Positions 25,854 through 44,204 of a stretch of DNA of 64,000 nt are shown here, one piece after another (position 1 is the stretch's first letter; each line of letters starts with the position of its first letter). The position numbers were made by a program, and so were the translations under genes. The notes beneath the pieces are model-generated. The model did no database searches. It had not been told where the DNA came from and saw only the letters and a program-made list of their open reading frames with translations. The stretch spans positions 29,751,175 to 29,815,174 of the forward strand of contig NC_058046.1 in assembly GCF_020085105.1 (NCBI RefSeq), read 5' to 3'. The DNA comes from Siniperca chuatsi (taxonomy: Eukaryota > Chordata > Actinopteri > Centrarchiformes > Sinipercidae).

Positions 25854-26357
25854 CTGAGCACTGACTGAAGGCATATTTTTCCTCATTGCAGTTGCTCTTT
25901 ATGTTCTGTTGACCCGTCAAGCCTATTAAACTGTGGATGACACTATGACATATTTGTACATGTCTTTAGGTGTCACTACTCTTCATCGCTAGCTTGTGTA
26001 GATCATTTTGGTCACATTCACCCCAGGAGCTGTGAAGAACAACCTCACCCTCTTCACTGTGGTTAAGCAGCTGATCTGTTCTGTTCAGCACATGGGGGTC
26101 TATGTGACTCGCTCAAGGGCAATGTGTTGTTTAACAAGAAGAGAGATTCACTATTCACTGTCTCGAAATAAATATAATATATGTGAACATTTTGTGGCAC
26201 AAACATTCCCAGAGTAGTTGTTGGCTTATGTCTCATGTGTGGTTGATCTCACATTTGGTTTTTCTTAAAATAAAACTTCTTGGATGAAAGATCAGTTGAT
26301 TCTTTTGATGCATCTGTGAAAATCTGTGTTTTCTTACACTTAATATTTTGGTACCTT

Positions 26358-27375
26358 CAATGATGTAAAGTAACTAAGTACATTTATTCAATTTTAAGGG
26401 AATTGCACTTCAGTATTTCCATTTTATGCTATTTTATCCTTATTTACTTTATACTTTTATACTTCTACTCCACCACATTTCAGAGGGAAATATAACAACA
26501 ACAGTGTGTAGTTGTGGCTCCTCGTCATGTTTCAAATGTCTATGAGTTGTTATCAGTTCCATCAAAGAGACATTACCTCTCTAAACTTCTCACATGGTTT
26601 CATTAAAATAACAGTTTGAGGCCCAAAAAGGTAAAATTATTAAAATTAATATTTCACAACAAAGCAAAGATTGTAGAAAAGTCCAAAATACAAATACAGA
26701 TTTGTGTATCTTCCTGCCTCCCAATAAGGAGATCGTGGGTTCGTGGGATCGATTCCCGGACCAGACCAACATCACACAATCTCTCTGGGTGGAGTCTGCA
26801 TGTCCTCCCCGTGTTACCGTGGGTTCTCTCCGGGTTCTCCGGCTTCCTCCCACCGTCCAAAGACATGCATGTGTAGGTTAATTGATAACTCTAAATTGCC
26901 CGTATTGAATGAATGTGAGAGTGAATGGTTGTCTGTCCTTGTCTGTGTCTGTGTTAGCCCTGCGACGAGTTGGCCACTGTCCGGGGTGTACCCTGCCTAA
27001 GGCCCAAAGTCACTGGGATAGGCTCCAGTCACCCGCGACCCCTAACGGGACCAAGCGGTAGAAAATGGATGGATGGATGGATGGATTTGTGTATCTAGCT
27101 AACTGTATATAAAGTAGTTAAAACTAGCTCCACCTCGAGCAGCTACAACAGTAAAATGTTGCTTACACATTCATGCATCAGTATTCACAATCTATAATAT
27201 AATATATAATAATTTGCCAGTCAAAGGCACTTTTACTGCAGAAGGAGTACTTTTATTTTTGATACTTTAAGTACATTTTACTGATGATGGACTTTTACTT
27301 GTAATTTAGTATTTTTGCATTGTTTTACTGGTACTTTTACCAAAGTAAAGGATCTGAATACTTCTTCCACCACTG
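26358..27375 (+). mobile_element. hAT-like MITE split by a SINE
   Basis: The left part (26358-26698) shares AAAGTAACTAAGTACATTTA and other segments with the copy at 29607. The right part (27097-27375) ends AATACTTCTTCCACCACTG. The left terminus is mutated (CAATGATGTAAAG). A tRNA-type SINE occupies 26712-27083. Confidence 0.75.
26712..27083 (+). mobile_element. tRNA-derived SINE-type repeat with 13-bp target-site duplication
   Basis: GATTTGTGTATCT is repeated exactly at 26699-26711 and 27084-27096, marking a retroposition. The head carries a B-box-like ATCGATTCCCGG, the body is the widespread fish repeat around CCTCCCACCGTCCAAAGACA, and the end is GATAGGCTCCAG, then (GGAT)n. The uninterrupted copy at 29,950-29,985 shows the same TTTGTGTATC site empty. 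Confidence 0.85.
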
Positions 27376-27379
27376 GAAA

Positions 27380-29170
27380 CCTCACCAAATACAAATGAAA
27401 CCCAACTCCATAAGATATGAATGCTCCATATTGTAGTATTTGTACACCTTCAGCATTCACTGCAACTTGTCTTCAATACTGTAAAAATGGTTCAGCTGAA
27501 CTCAGAGGGGTATTAGTGCTCCTTGGAGAGACCCTAAACCTCGTAACAGCATTAATTTTCAATGCATCTTCTCTCTGTTTTCTTTAGATGTAGATTAATA
27601 TTTTAGTATCTTCTTGCCATAATCACATCACAGCCCTATATACTGGGCTGAAACCACCATTGCTTGGACAGGGACTGTGTAAAATGGCACATTAGAGTAC
27701 AAAGCTGTCTCAGACATATGGGATCATGAAACAGTCAAGCAAGCATGCGTGCATGGAGTGACTGCTATATCTTTGTGAGATGAAAAGAAACGCTCTGTGA
27801 CTACACTCTTTTAATCTGAGTGATGCCGACACTGCATCCTCCCCCGCTCAGAGGAAACATTTCACATTTTTACTATTTTTTTATTTGGTCAAGACACACA
27901 CAGATTCACCTGTGTTTCAAATCTGTGCATCTTCAGTAGATCTGTTACTGTATTTGAAACTTTCACTTGCAGAAATGCCGAAAAGTGCATTATTTATGTT
28001 GCACACTGGCCTGAAAATTTCAGCATATGACCACGTTGTCATGTGGTCACATAACTAGTGTATGTAAAATATAGTTTGGACCTACTGTTTTTATTTGATC
28101 ACTTAAAGTTGCATTTTAGATAGTTTGTATTGTTATATATGTCAGTCATCTACAAATCATTATTCTAATCCTTTGTTTATACTGTACTAGTGTTATTGAT
28201 ATGCGTAGCAGACTGTCATGGCTCTCACTTGAAGCCAGATTGCATTCCAGTCTGCTTGTTTTCATGTGGAAAGCTATATTTTTAGGTATGCCTGAATTTT
28301 TGGCATCTCTATTTGAGTAATCTGGCCAAATGTCTTTATATCCCACTCGGTGTGTGGATAAACAACAATTAAGTATTCCTAGAGCAAAGACTTACCTCTT
28401 AAAACATACATGTATGTACAGGGTTTTTGTGGGATGGTTAGTTACCAAACAGTATTAGGGAATCAAAAATGTGCTTACACTTTAAGATACAAATGCAGAT
28501 GTATTTAAAGCAGATTACATTACAGAATATATATGTTGTTCCATTTTATGTCATCTTAGCTTTCATGAATTTGATGGATGTTTGATTGCTTAAATGTAGC
28601 TGTATTGTTGAAATTATTAGTTGTCTTGTTTGGCACACTCTTTCCTTTATTTTGTTTATATTATATGTGGTAATTTGAACCATTTATTGATAATTGTAAT
28701 TGATTTCTGCTCTTTTTGATCTATTTTTGAATTTGTTTCTTTTGGACCTTACGTTTGGTTACTATGTCAATGTTTAAATTGGACATTTTTTTAATGTGTG
28801 GACCCCAGGAAGATTAGCAACTGCTATGGCAGAAGGTAATGAGGATCCAATACAATAAACAAATAACTGATGGTGGTTGCAGACAGAAGATAAGATATTC
28901 TTTCACAGTTGTAAAATAAACTTGTTGTTGCAATAAACTTGATTAAAACTGTCAAAAAAGATCTCAGTTCAGCCCTTGGTTTTTATCCCTCTGAATTTTA
29001 ACAATGTCTATTCTAAGTTACATTTGATTTACATTAAAGAGGACATTGTTTATCAGCAGCATCATGTATCACTTTTCTAGATTGTATTTACCACAGGGCC
29101 AGTATTAAAGAAGAAAGTGGTAGAGTGAGAAAGCAAAAGTGGACAATAACCATTTTTTCTTTCTTGGCTC
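27380..29170. other. No gene recognised; upstream region of hs3st1-like
   Basis: AT-rich, no recognised repeats or motifs beyond short T/A tracts. It would contain a proximal promoter if the coding exon is also the first exon, but no TATA or CpG-rich start region stands out. Confidence 0.5.
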
Positions 29171-29174
29171 ATAG

Positions 29175-33131
<3,957 letters not shown>

Positions 33132-33915
33132 TCCAGTGATGAATAGCAACTGTGGAGGTAAAACACCTCCTGAACAATGTTAACACATTCAGGGACACAG
33201 AGGGAGAAAGAAAACTGTTGTTTGTGTGTTTTTGTAGGTAGATGAGTGCGAAAGATGTAAGTTCAGTTAAAGTCATAAACATCTCTTGTTGTTGATACCT
33301 ACTCAGGTATAGATGTGGCCAACAAGAGCAGCACATATGTGTGTGAGGATATGTGGAGAATTCAAACTGCTTGTGTTGAACATGTGGCCAACACAAACCT
33401 TTACCATGACCATACTGGTGCCTCCTTGGATAAACTCACTTGATGATGTTATGACAACCGTGCCATACACAAGTTTGAAACTGAAAACACAACTAACTGC
33501 TCGTTAGTGCTTATTTTTTGGATGTTAAAAGAACATGTGCAGACTTTGAAGTGATGTAGAAATAGACAAGTGGTGAAAAGATGGTTGAATTAATTCATTG
33601 CTGCACTATGAACTGTAATTATATAAAAAGTCAATCGAGGTTCAATGTAGATAATTTCAAACAGAAACCAATTTTTCTCAACAGTTGTAACATGTTTGTG
33701 TGTTAGTAAAAATGTTTTAGTTGAGTCGTCCTGTTCTTCATTCTTTGTTATTTTAATGTTCAGTGAAAATATCTTTTTTTTAAAGCTCTTTTGAAAGTAG
33801 CCACATTGAAAACTTGTTGTTTGGTTCTCTTTACTTTGAAGGCCAATGTAGTATTATTGCTAGTTTGTGTTTTTTTTTAAGACGTCCTTCTAATAAATGT
33901 GTTCAGTCCTACAGT
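33132..33915 (+). other. 3' UTR of hs3st1-like with AATAAA
   Basis: AT-rich, non-coding and without recognised repeats. A canonical AATAAA at 33892-33897 is followed by a GT-containing stretch, suggesting cleavage near 33910-33920. This gives a 3' UTR of about 0.78 kb. Confidence 0.6.
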
Positions 33916-34061
33916 CTCCTGCCTGGTGCCAGACTGCATTGAACCCAGCTATAAGGTTTAAGTGTTTAAAAACATCAAACATCACTGACAGGTTTCTCGG
34001 AAAGCTCCTCTCTCTCTCTTTTCATGAAGTCCAGAAATTACCTCCAGTTTCACCACCACAC

Positions 34062-34283
34062 TGGTAAATGGACAGTACTCGTATAGGCTTATAGTCTTCC
34101 GACCACTCAAAGTGCTTCACGCCATTCACACACATTCATACTGGTCATCAGTCCAAACAAACTAACTAATTCACACACACTCACACACCAAAGGCACACT
34201 CGGGCGTGTAGGCTGGTGCAAGCCGGGATCGAACAACCGACCTTCCGATTAGTGGAAGATCCGCTCTACCGCCCCCACGGTGA
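34062..34283 (-). repeat. tRNA-derived SINE-like repeat
   Basis: On the minus strand the right end reads as a tRNA-like head with GGTAGAGCGGATCTTCCACT and the B-box-like GGTTGTTCGATCCCGGC. The remainder (CCGACCACTCAAAGTGCTT, TTCACACACACTC) is the body common in fish genomes. Confidence 0.65.
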
Positions 34284-35009
34284 CAAATCCCACCTGTAGG
34301 TCACCTAAAGCGCTGTATGTGTTTGATAACTGACTTCATTCAAAGCCAGAATGCATTTCTTAACTTAATTCAGTTCATCTGGAAGTACTAGATGAGAATG
34401 TCATGTCATGACATTAGTGTAGATAGTCTGAACCACAGGAAAAAAGGGAAAGGTGGGCTGTTTTTAACGCAGATATTGCTTTAGATTTATGTGAGACTCA
34501 CTGTCCCACAATCCACCAGACAAGGTGTAAGGTTAAACACAGCTGAATGGGGCAGTTGTTTAAGCCTTCAAAAACATGTATAAATGTAGCAAGGGCTGCA
34601 ACCCAACTGTATTATACTGCTGTGTGAGGGACTTCTGACTCTGTTATTGATTGCAAGGATAAACCTAGTTTTTGAAATTGCACAGCATGGTCAAACTAGT
34701 TTTTACATGAGTTACCTAAACAAGCGCCCAAAATGATGATTTCTTTCAGGCTTTACTGATGATGTTTGTATGTTTTGATAAAACCTGATCTTTTCATTAA
34801 ACAGTAAGACTACAACATTTTTCTGTTTTCAAAAACAAGATTTAACAGGTTTTATGGAGACTTAATTGCCCCCATTATATTGTGTTTAAGTACCAGCAGC
34901 TGTGTGTTTAGTTTGTCCGGTAAGATTGTCCTTTGTAATTATAAATTATAAAGACATGAACATGCAATAAGCAATAAACACAGCACTTAGCAAACAGTTG
35001 CCTATTTAC

Positions 35010-35345
35010 ACATCAGACATGGAGCACCGTTAGGCATTATTATTTATGATCATTATTCTGGCCACCTGAAGTCCAGTCGTTACTTTTAGCTCTGTTTTGG
35101 TCTCCACCAACTCCTGAGATAAATACCTGGATCTCTGGCTGCTAAATGCTCCACTATGTTTACCAGCTAGTTAACTAACTAGGTGTTGGGCAGGTAGCGG
35201 GCAGTGGGTTTAGCTGAGCTTTTTCACTATAAATGGCTGCCTCCTGTAGCTGGAAGTGGGGTTGATGACGGGGTTGAACCAAAACATTTAGCTTACGGGC
35301 TGTTAAACCAAAACAATGAGCATTTATCTGTTTTCACCCAAAATG
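35010..35345. repeat. Old teleost repeat, same family as 61.7 kb
   Basis: It includes CAACTCCTGAGATAAATACC, GCAGTGGGTTTAGCTGAGCT and AACCAAAACAATGAGCATTT. The last two resemble TACAGTGGGTTTATCAGAGC and AACCAAAACAATGAGCTGAA at 61,774-61,905. Confidence 0.45.
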
Positions 35346-36214
35346 TCTGTAGCTGCAGATGCTAACTACCCATTTCTTATTCCATATGTTTAAAAAAAAA
35401 AAAAATCAGTAATGTAGAAAACATCATTCTTTGTGCAACACAAGAAAAAAATATATCTACAGTAGCAGACATAAAGCAAAGCAAATGCTTTCAGGAATTG
35501 ATTGCAGGTTGAATCATAACTCTTGTAACACCAGCTAGCAAGAGAAACTAGTTAAACAAATATTTCTGGATTATTACCTTAAACGTTGTCACTGTTTTGT
35601 TGGTGCATTTCAGGCATCTCCTGTTCGCTACAGAAGAGAATGGGAGCTGAAGGCTGACCTCTGGCTGTCACCCTCCCACCATCCTTAAGGGAAAACTGTA
35701 AAGACAGAGGGATAGAGAGATGTAAGAATAAACAAATGATTCTCGCTCTTTGAAGATGTGAGGCAGCTTCGTCTTTCATGTGTTCCCATAGAGCCTCGCA
35801 CTCTTGTGGACAATACATCTGATGTCACATTTGATCAGATAAATCTTTGCTCCATGCGTTGGGGTTCCTGAGTTTGCAGCAGTCTCATAACCAACTTTTT
35901 CTTGGAGTTATTCTCACCATCAGCTTTATTTTGAAAGATGTGATGATCTGTAGTTATCTTCTGGATTAAATGGTCTAGCTTGGTGACATATTTGAATCCA
36001 GCACTCGTCCTGGTGTTTCTGCTGCGCTTCGCACAAATCACCAAACAGGGTGGGCAGGAAATATTTTTATTTTGAATTTTCTTGTGATGAAATCTGAGTT
36101 TTTGGTGTTGTTTTCTTTCTCTGATCAGCCAAGATGGCTATCACTGCTCATGTCGTGACAATAATAGCTGTTCTTGTGTTTTTAGCAGTATGAGCGTCTC
36201 TAGGGATGGTAATG

Positions 36215-36795
36215 TCGGTCAGCTGGTAGGTCCACCATTTGGTTGTGACTGAAATATCTCAGCAACTACTGGATGGATTGCCATGAAATTTTGTACAGAC
36301 ATTCATGATTCCCAGACGGTGAATCCTACTGACTTTGGTGATCCCCTGACATTTCCTCTTGTGCCACCAAGAGACTAACATTTGTGGTTTTGAGTGAAAT
36401 GTAACATCAACTTTTGGATGGATTGTCAAGAAATTTGGTGCAGACCATAGACAGCATTCACATCCACCTCGGTATGAACTGTAATAACTTTGGTGATCCC
36501 TAACTTTGAATCTAGCACAGTCATCAGGTCAAAATTTTAATTTGTCCAATTGTGGTTTATAACCAAATACCTGCAAAACTAATGACATTCCCATCAGCCT
36601 CAGCTGTACTTTATGTTTAGTGCTAATTAGCCAATGTTACTGTAGCATGTTAACACATTTAACTAAGATGGTAAACATTCTGCTGAACATCAGCATATTA
36701 GCACTGTCTGTGTGAGCTTGTTAGCATGCATTAGCATGTTGGCATTCAGCTCAAAGCACCACTGTGCCTCACAGAGCCACTAGCATCGCTGTAGA
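36215..36795 (+). repeat. Percomorph dispersed repeat (long copy)
   Basis: This is a widespread spiny-rayed fish repeat containing two similar sub-blocks (GGATGGATTGCCATGAAATT and GGATGGATTGTCAAGAAATT). It also contains AATACCTGCAAAACTAATGA and repeated GCATGTTAGCATGC-like units at the 3' side. A second, shorter copy starts at 63240. Non-coding. Confidence 0.7.
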
Positions 36796-36799
36796 ACAA

Positions 36800-38560
36800 A
36801 CAGTTGCTAACGCAAATGTAAAACCCATCACTTTTTCTGAGAAAAGATCTACCTTTCAGCAAATGCAGATCCACAAATATAGCAAAGCAGCAGTGTGTTC
36901 CTCCAGTTAAATCTATAAAATATGTCCATTTGTGGCTGGTAATTAGACAGAACTTTAATATTAAATCAGAGTGACTTAGATCTGAGGTTTTCTCATGTAA
37001 AGAAAAGTTCAGCTGTGTGCCACAGGATATTAATGGGGTTAGTGCTGCTCCTGCAAAGGTCACGCCTGTGTGTCGTAATAAAATCCTCGCTGTCAGTGTT
37101 GGGCTGTGAGCCACCATGCAGCCGTAATAGCATGTTTTATCATTTCAGAATCATTACACCTCTGAGTCAGACATGAGTAAACTGAACTTCAGTAGTGGTT
37201 GTGAATTTCTTTGTCTTTTTTAAAATAATTTAAAAAACTGCAGTTTTCTGTTCCTGTCACCCTCAGATCTGCTTGTTCTTCTGCAGTCTCATCACTCATC
37301 TCTTCCACATCAGTTGCAGCTCATATAATAAAGAGATTCTCTGACACTTCAGCCAGCGGGAACTGCAAAGGAAATAATGAGATGAGCATGACGCTGAGGT
37401 GTTGTTGGGATTCAAAGGAGAAAACCAACTTTCTGTCAGGGAACAAAATTTAATTAGGCTTTGGTTTTCCTCATGTCACAATATATTTTAGATATTCTCT
37501 ATCTAGTTTTAGAGAATTTTTCAGCCAGCAGAGGGGTATATGAGTTCTCAACAGATCGGAAAGCAGGAAAATACGCAAAATTTGAGAAACAGTAAATGTT
37601 TGCCCCTCACTGTGACTGCATGAGTCACGATTGTAATTGAACTCCACAACAGGACACGTTTTGAAACTACCATGGCTTCTACTGTCGGTACTTTTATTTT
37701 GCAAAAATACTTCACTCTTAACTACACTCTGAGTATAGAATGTCTGGTGAAAAGAGATCGTCTTTCAAAAAACTTGTAATGGAGTAATTTTCAATTACAA
37801 AGTAAATTATTCTTCCACCACTGTTCCCTCCACAAATATTGACTGAAGCATGAATGTTGTCCTTGTTCTGAAGCTGTACTCCTGCCATTTGAAAAGGCTG
37901 TAATGGTAGCCAAAGTGAAGTCTTTCAAGGTTGAAGTGTTTCCACAAACAGCAGAAAGCATCATCAAGAGCACCAATGCCCTTCAGAAAAATCATGCCAT
38001 ATGTCATCATGTTCTACCTTAAATAGCAGACATTGGGAAAATATATAAAGTATATAACAAGATGCTCACAACAAGCGGCTGAACTGTCCTTGTTCACGTT
38101 GGTAAAACTGCTACAGGACATCATGGGAATGTGCAAGTTGTTCAGATTGTTGTACAATCCATATTTTGTGAGGCATTTTCTGTACGGTTTAGTGTTAAAC
38201 CCCAATGGAGCTGTAGATCACTCTATGTAAACTCTATTCATCATCTTAAGAAAGGAAAGATGAGATGCTTTGTACACTTGAAAATCAACAGCTGCCCACA
38301 CAACAGCGCCCACTTACAGTCTCCACAGCACAGTTCGTCACAGCCTGTGTCAAATTCAGACAATCACAATTAACTTGTGTGAGTGTGTGTATGTGTGTGC
38401 AACTCATATGAAGTGATACATTTTAATGAATATATTGACATAGATCTCCATCTTCCCGTTTGATTACCTCAAGGTTTTTGCTTTTTGTATTGGCTTTTGA
38501 GTTTACAGCAGTCTGGTGTGTGCGATCCATTAAAGAGCCTTGCATCTTGATAGTGGGATT
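36800..38560. other. No gene recognised
   Basis: A hAT-like terminal remnant (TTATTCTTCCACCACTG, ending 37821) is the only recognisable piece. The rest is unclassified. Confidence 0.5.
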
Positions 38561-38566
38561 TATATA

Positions 38567-39949
<1,383 letters not shown>

Positions 39950-39954
39950 TAGAG

Positions 39955-42269
39955 AGGTATGAGATCGTACATTCATTTGACACGGACAAATGATGTTTTT
40001 CTCACACATCTTGAAATATTAATATAATACTCAATTTTGTGTATTGAAATAGTGGTAGGACAGACAGGCTGTCGACTATTGAAGAAACACCAAATCCAGT
40101 TTTCAATGAGTACTGCTGTTTCCATATTATTTTCACATTATTTATTTTAATAATATTTCTTTTTTTTTATTATTATTTTCACAACCAACTTCCCATCACA
40201 AACACAAGCGTGGTACAAACCTACAGAACTTCATTTTAAATCCTAATCATGACCCATAAGTTTTTAAATTATACAGTCATGCTGAATAGCAGAGAAAAAT
40301 GCATTTATGTGATGCATAAATGTGTATAATTTGCAAATAGTGCAGCCATTAAATGTTGGAATCTTGGATTGTAACTTAATGTAAGTTAATATAAGTCATT
40401 AACTAAATATAAGTGTCCTCTAGCTTCACTGGAGTGTTGTAAGTAGCACATACAGAATACAAATGTGTATGAGATGTGATGTTTTTATATATCTTAGGCC
40501 GTCTCAGTGGAATATTGTAAACAAGTGATTATATAGAAATAAAGGTTGGCCCTGGCTTCATTTGGTACTTTTTTTTCCCACAAGTATATATTTATATTTT
40601 ATATCCATCTTATTCCTGTAATGTATTTTTTATTTACTACTCACTAGAATGTTTTAGAAAATTGCAGTTACTACAATATTGTCTACATACATCCCTTAGT
40701 ATTACACTCTGTGGAAGGTTTGCCTTCCTCTTCAAATCTCCAATATTCCCTGAATATTAAAAAAAAAAACTACTTTTATCCTGATTGCATAGTTTGATGC
40801 ATTTATGGTGAAGATCTGGTTGGCTGAGAGAAGAATATTATATGCTGTTAAACTCATTGCTCAAAGTACTTAGTGATCATTTAGGAAGAAATATATTGGA
40901 AATGTCAGTGGCTCCCCCTGCTGGCAGGCTGTAAACCTGCAGGACAAATCCTGTGGTGACTGTTGGAAATGCCAAATTCATGATTTATGGTCAGGTGACC
41001 AAATTAGGCTGATTAAACCTTAGTAAAAATAAATATGATACTCTTACACTAAACCAGTTAAATTTAAGTTAGCATGAATTCACTTTTCAACAATACTGTA
41101 AAATGAAGAAACTCGCTTTGCGCAACTGTTCTAAATTATTAAATCACAAACTTCTCTTGCTTATTTTTTCCCCTAATATCTAAAACCTAAGTATTTATCA
41201 AAAAACCAAACTTGAAAACATATTGCAGTTTTGTTCATGTAATTGTTAGACAGTCATAGCATCTTACATATAAAACTTATAAACTTGGTAACTCCAAAAA
41301 TAATTTCAGGTAGTGGTTTCAAACCAAGTAAAGGATAACATGCAATGGATATTTATTCAAAGATAAAATATGCAAAGCCATTTCCCTGAACACATACCTT
41401 TTGAAAAAAGGCTCTGACTACTTCACTTGAAAAATGTAATGACTTATGGTCGGGACATTTCAGTTTGTTCATACATTTAGAAATTGTAGGTACATTTTTA
41501 AAGCACTGATATGGTTCACATGTACCAGATGTTCAATCTTCAACTCATCTTTCTCCAAATATCAGGGTACCAACTATATAGTAGTGATATGTAGTTGACA
41601 GATGGCTCCACAGTGAGGCAAAAACTGCAGGATCAGTGTCACCTGATCACAGCAGCAGAGAATCACACTTATATTTAATACATTTTTTTAACTGCTATTA
41701 AACACAAAACACTGTAGCAGAAGTCTGTAATAAGTTGTTTTCAACGATTTTTCATTTTGATGCAAAAATTTCAACTTTTAATACATCACTATCCTTGTGC
41801 AGTTCAAAATGTTACAGTAAGTTAAAAGGAAAAAAAGCACAATCTCACATTTAGCTGTCGTTACCCAGTTTTCTGTCCAAAAAAATATCTCCTTAAAAAC
41901 TTGTATTATAGTAAATATTGTAACTTCAAGAAAAATAACCACAAAACAAGTTTCTTTTTATATAAAAAATGGTTTTAACAATTTCTTTTTTCAGTACAAA
42001 ACATTACAGAGTTCTAGGCCAATCAAACAAATTCACTGTCACCATTTGAAATAATCATGAACTCCCCCAGTCAAACGTTCTACAATAACATACAAAGAGT
42101 TTTTTTGTCATTAAGGGTTTTCTGTATTTTTTCTAGTTATGGGAAAATATTACAACACAAAGCCTAACAATCACTCTTCTTTTGCTATAATATTAATAAT
42201 AAAAAGAACAAATGTGAACTCCTGGTCCAATCAAAGCCCAAGCCCCAAAATTTCTGGTCAACATGGCAT
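39955..42269. other. Intergenic AT-rich DNA and h2az2 3' UTR
   Basis: The part nearest 42,269 is the 3' UTR of h2az2 (minus strand). Its end is not resolved: a minus-strand AATAAA exists at 41352-41357, and weaker variants lie closer. 40,000-41,300 shows no features. Confidence 0.45.
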
Positions 42270-44204
42270 CTATGCAGTCTTCTGCTGGCCCTTCTTCCCA
42301 ATGAGGGATTTGTGGATGTGGGGAATGACACCTGAAAACCAAAACAAAAAAACATTGGTGAGATTAAATGTAGCATGCAAAGGTAGCAGTGATCTGCAGA
42401 AAAATATTCCAACAGAATGTGTAAAGAATTAACAGAGCGCACTGCCACCATGACACTAGGAAGCATGTAGGATGCACATGCAAAGACAAAAACTTGATAA
42501 AACCTAAAAAATAATTTAATAAAAGTTATGAATCTGTTTGCGAAACTGTCGGCTCACCTCCTCCAGCAATTGTTGCCTTGATAAGGGAGTCCAACTCCTC
42601 GTCACCACGGATGGCCAGCTGCAAGTGACGGGGAGTGATACGCTTCACCTTCAAGTCTTTGGAGGCGTTGCCCGCCAACTCTAGTACCTGAGAACAAAAA
42701 TTATCACAGACAGGCATTAATGCAGATGGCACCATCTCACAGAAACACTGCATGATATGACATCCAGTAACACTGTTAGTCACAAACACACACAAAATGG
42801 GGAAGCTTACTTCAGCAGTGAGGTACTCAAGGATCGCAGCACTGTACACAGCTGCTGTGGCTCCTACACGCCCGTGGCTGGTTGTGCGAGTCTTCAAATG
42901 TCTGTGGATACGACCCACTGGGAACTGGCAGGAAACAGACGAGACAGTGGTTTGGGTAAAACAAAAAGGGGCAACGTCTCTGCGATCAAGAAGGGTGCCG
43001 CATGACATATGCAGTTAAGCCACAAACTGCCATATGAAGATTGAAAGAGATTTACCTGCAACCCAGCCCTCTGGGAGCGTGACACTGCTTTTGCCTTGGC
43101 TTTGCCACTGTCTTTTCCTGCCTTGCCACCAGCCTGCATGGGGTGATTTCAGGAGATGTTTAACAGGAAACAATAGAGAGCATGAAATCAGAGACACAAA
43201 ATGAGGCAGAAGTGTGTGAGGCTGTGGTGTTTCTATTTTGTGCAATAAGCCCTGCCTAACAATTTACAACTGCACATCATATTTTCAAATTAGCGGAAAA
43301 GGGAGCTTTGTAAGCCAAATATTAGAGCACGAAGTGGTTAAATTACAAATAGAAGACTCAAATGAGAAAGTGAGCACTAAACACACCGTATTAACATTTC
43401 AATGGGCAAGTTAACGTTACTGATGCCCGGTCAAATTGTTATCGCTTTCCCGCCATTCAAAAATAAAACATAAATCAAAGGCGGTAACGTTAACGATTAA
43501 AAGTTACAGGAAATTAAATGTATAACACCTAAAAAAATAAGCCGATTAAGTTGAGACAACTAACACAGAGCCATTCTGACAAAAACATGAGAAGCTGTCA
43601 GCGGGCTGCAGCCAGTCACCCCGCGACAAACACTAAACAGACGCGCCGCTTTAAGACGGTCAGAGTATTAATGTTAGTTTTCATTCACGGATTTCAACAG
43701 AAAAGTTTGCCTCGCGTTGTAGTCCAGGGGCATAGAAATCACACAGTCGAGTTTACTCAATTCTCCTTGTTTACAGACTTATTATGAAAGACTTATGGTC
43801 AACTATTAACAGTTAGCCAACCGTTGAGCTAATGAAAAAGCTACACTTAGCTTGCTAATGGTTGCTAATCCATCTTTCAGAGAGGGTACACAGAGTAAAA
43901 AAAAAAACACATAGCTATAAATCCAAGTTTGTACTTCAAACTACTCCACTTCTGCAAACGATGAGCTAATATATTTTACCTTTAACGGAAAAGAAACAAA
44001 ACTCGGACTTCTCACGCCAATGTTAATGCTAACGTGTTAGCTGACCGTTAGCTCTTTAGCAAGCTTTCTAACCACACACATTCTGGTCGAATTTCTCCTG
44101 TTCAAATTCAAAACAGCACTTTCCACAGTTGCACATTAATTACAGAACAAATGTACCGAGCTCCCCGGTTATGCATTTAGCATTAGCCGATGCGTACATA
44201 CCAT
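42270..44204 (-). CDS. h2az2: Histone variant H2A.Z.2, five coding exons
   Basis: Coding exons in transcript order are 44204-44202 (ATG only), 43133-43056 (26 codons), 42924-42811 (38), 42687-42558 (43 plus one base) and 42331-42270 (rest plus TAG). All introns are GT-AG (GTATGT, GTAAAT, GTAAGC, GTGAGC donors). The joined protein is 128 aa and reads as a complete H2A.Z with the N-terminal [14 protein letters not shown] tail, histone fold, acidic-patch region (DEELDSL) and C-terminal docking end GKKGQQKTA. Three residues separate vertebrate H2A.Z.2 from H2A.Z.1: here Ala in AKAKAV, Thr in HLKTRTT and final Ala, all of the Z.2 type. H2A.Z replaces H2A in nucleosomes at promoters and is loaded by SRCAP/p400. 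The neighbour purb, also next to human H2AZ2, supports orthology. Which teleost duplicate (a or b) cannot be told. Confidence 0.97.

Noticed and set aside
26008..26217. 69-codon open frame as a possible exon
   Set aside because: It begins on a non-ATG codon, has no homology I recognise and no flanking splice signals.
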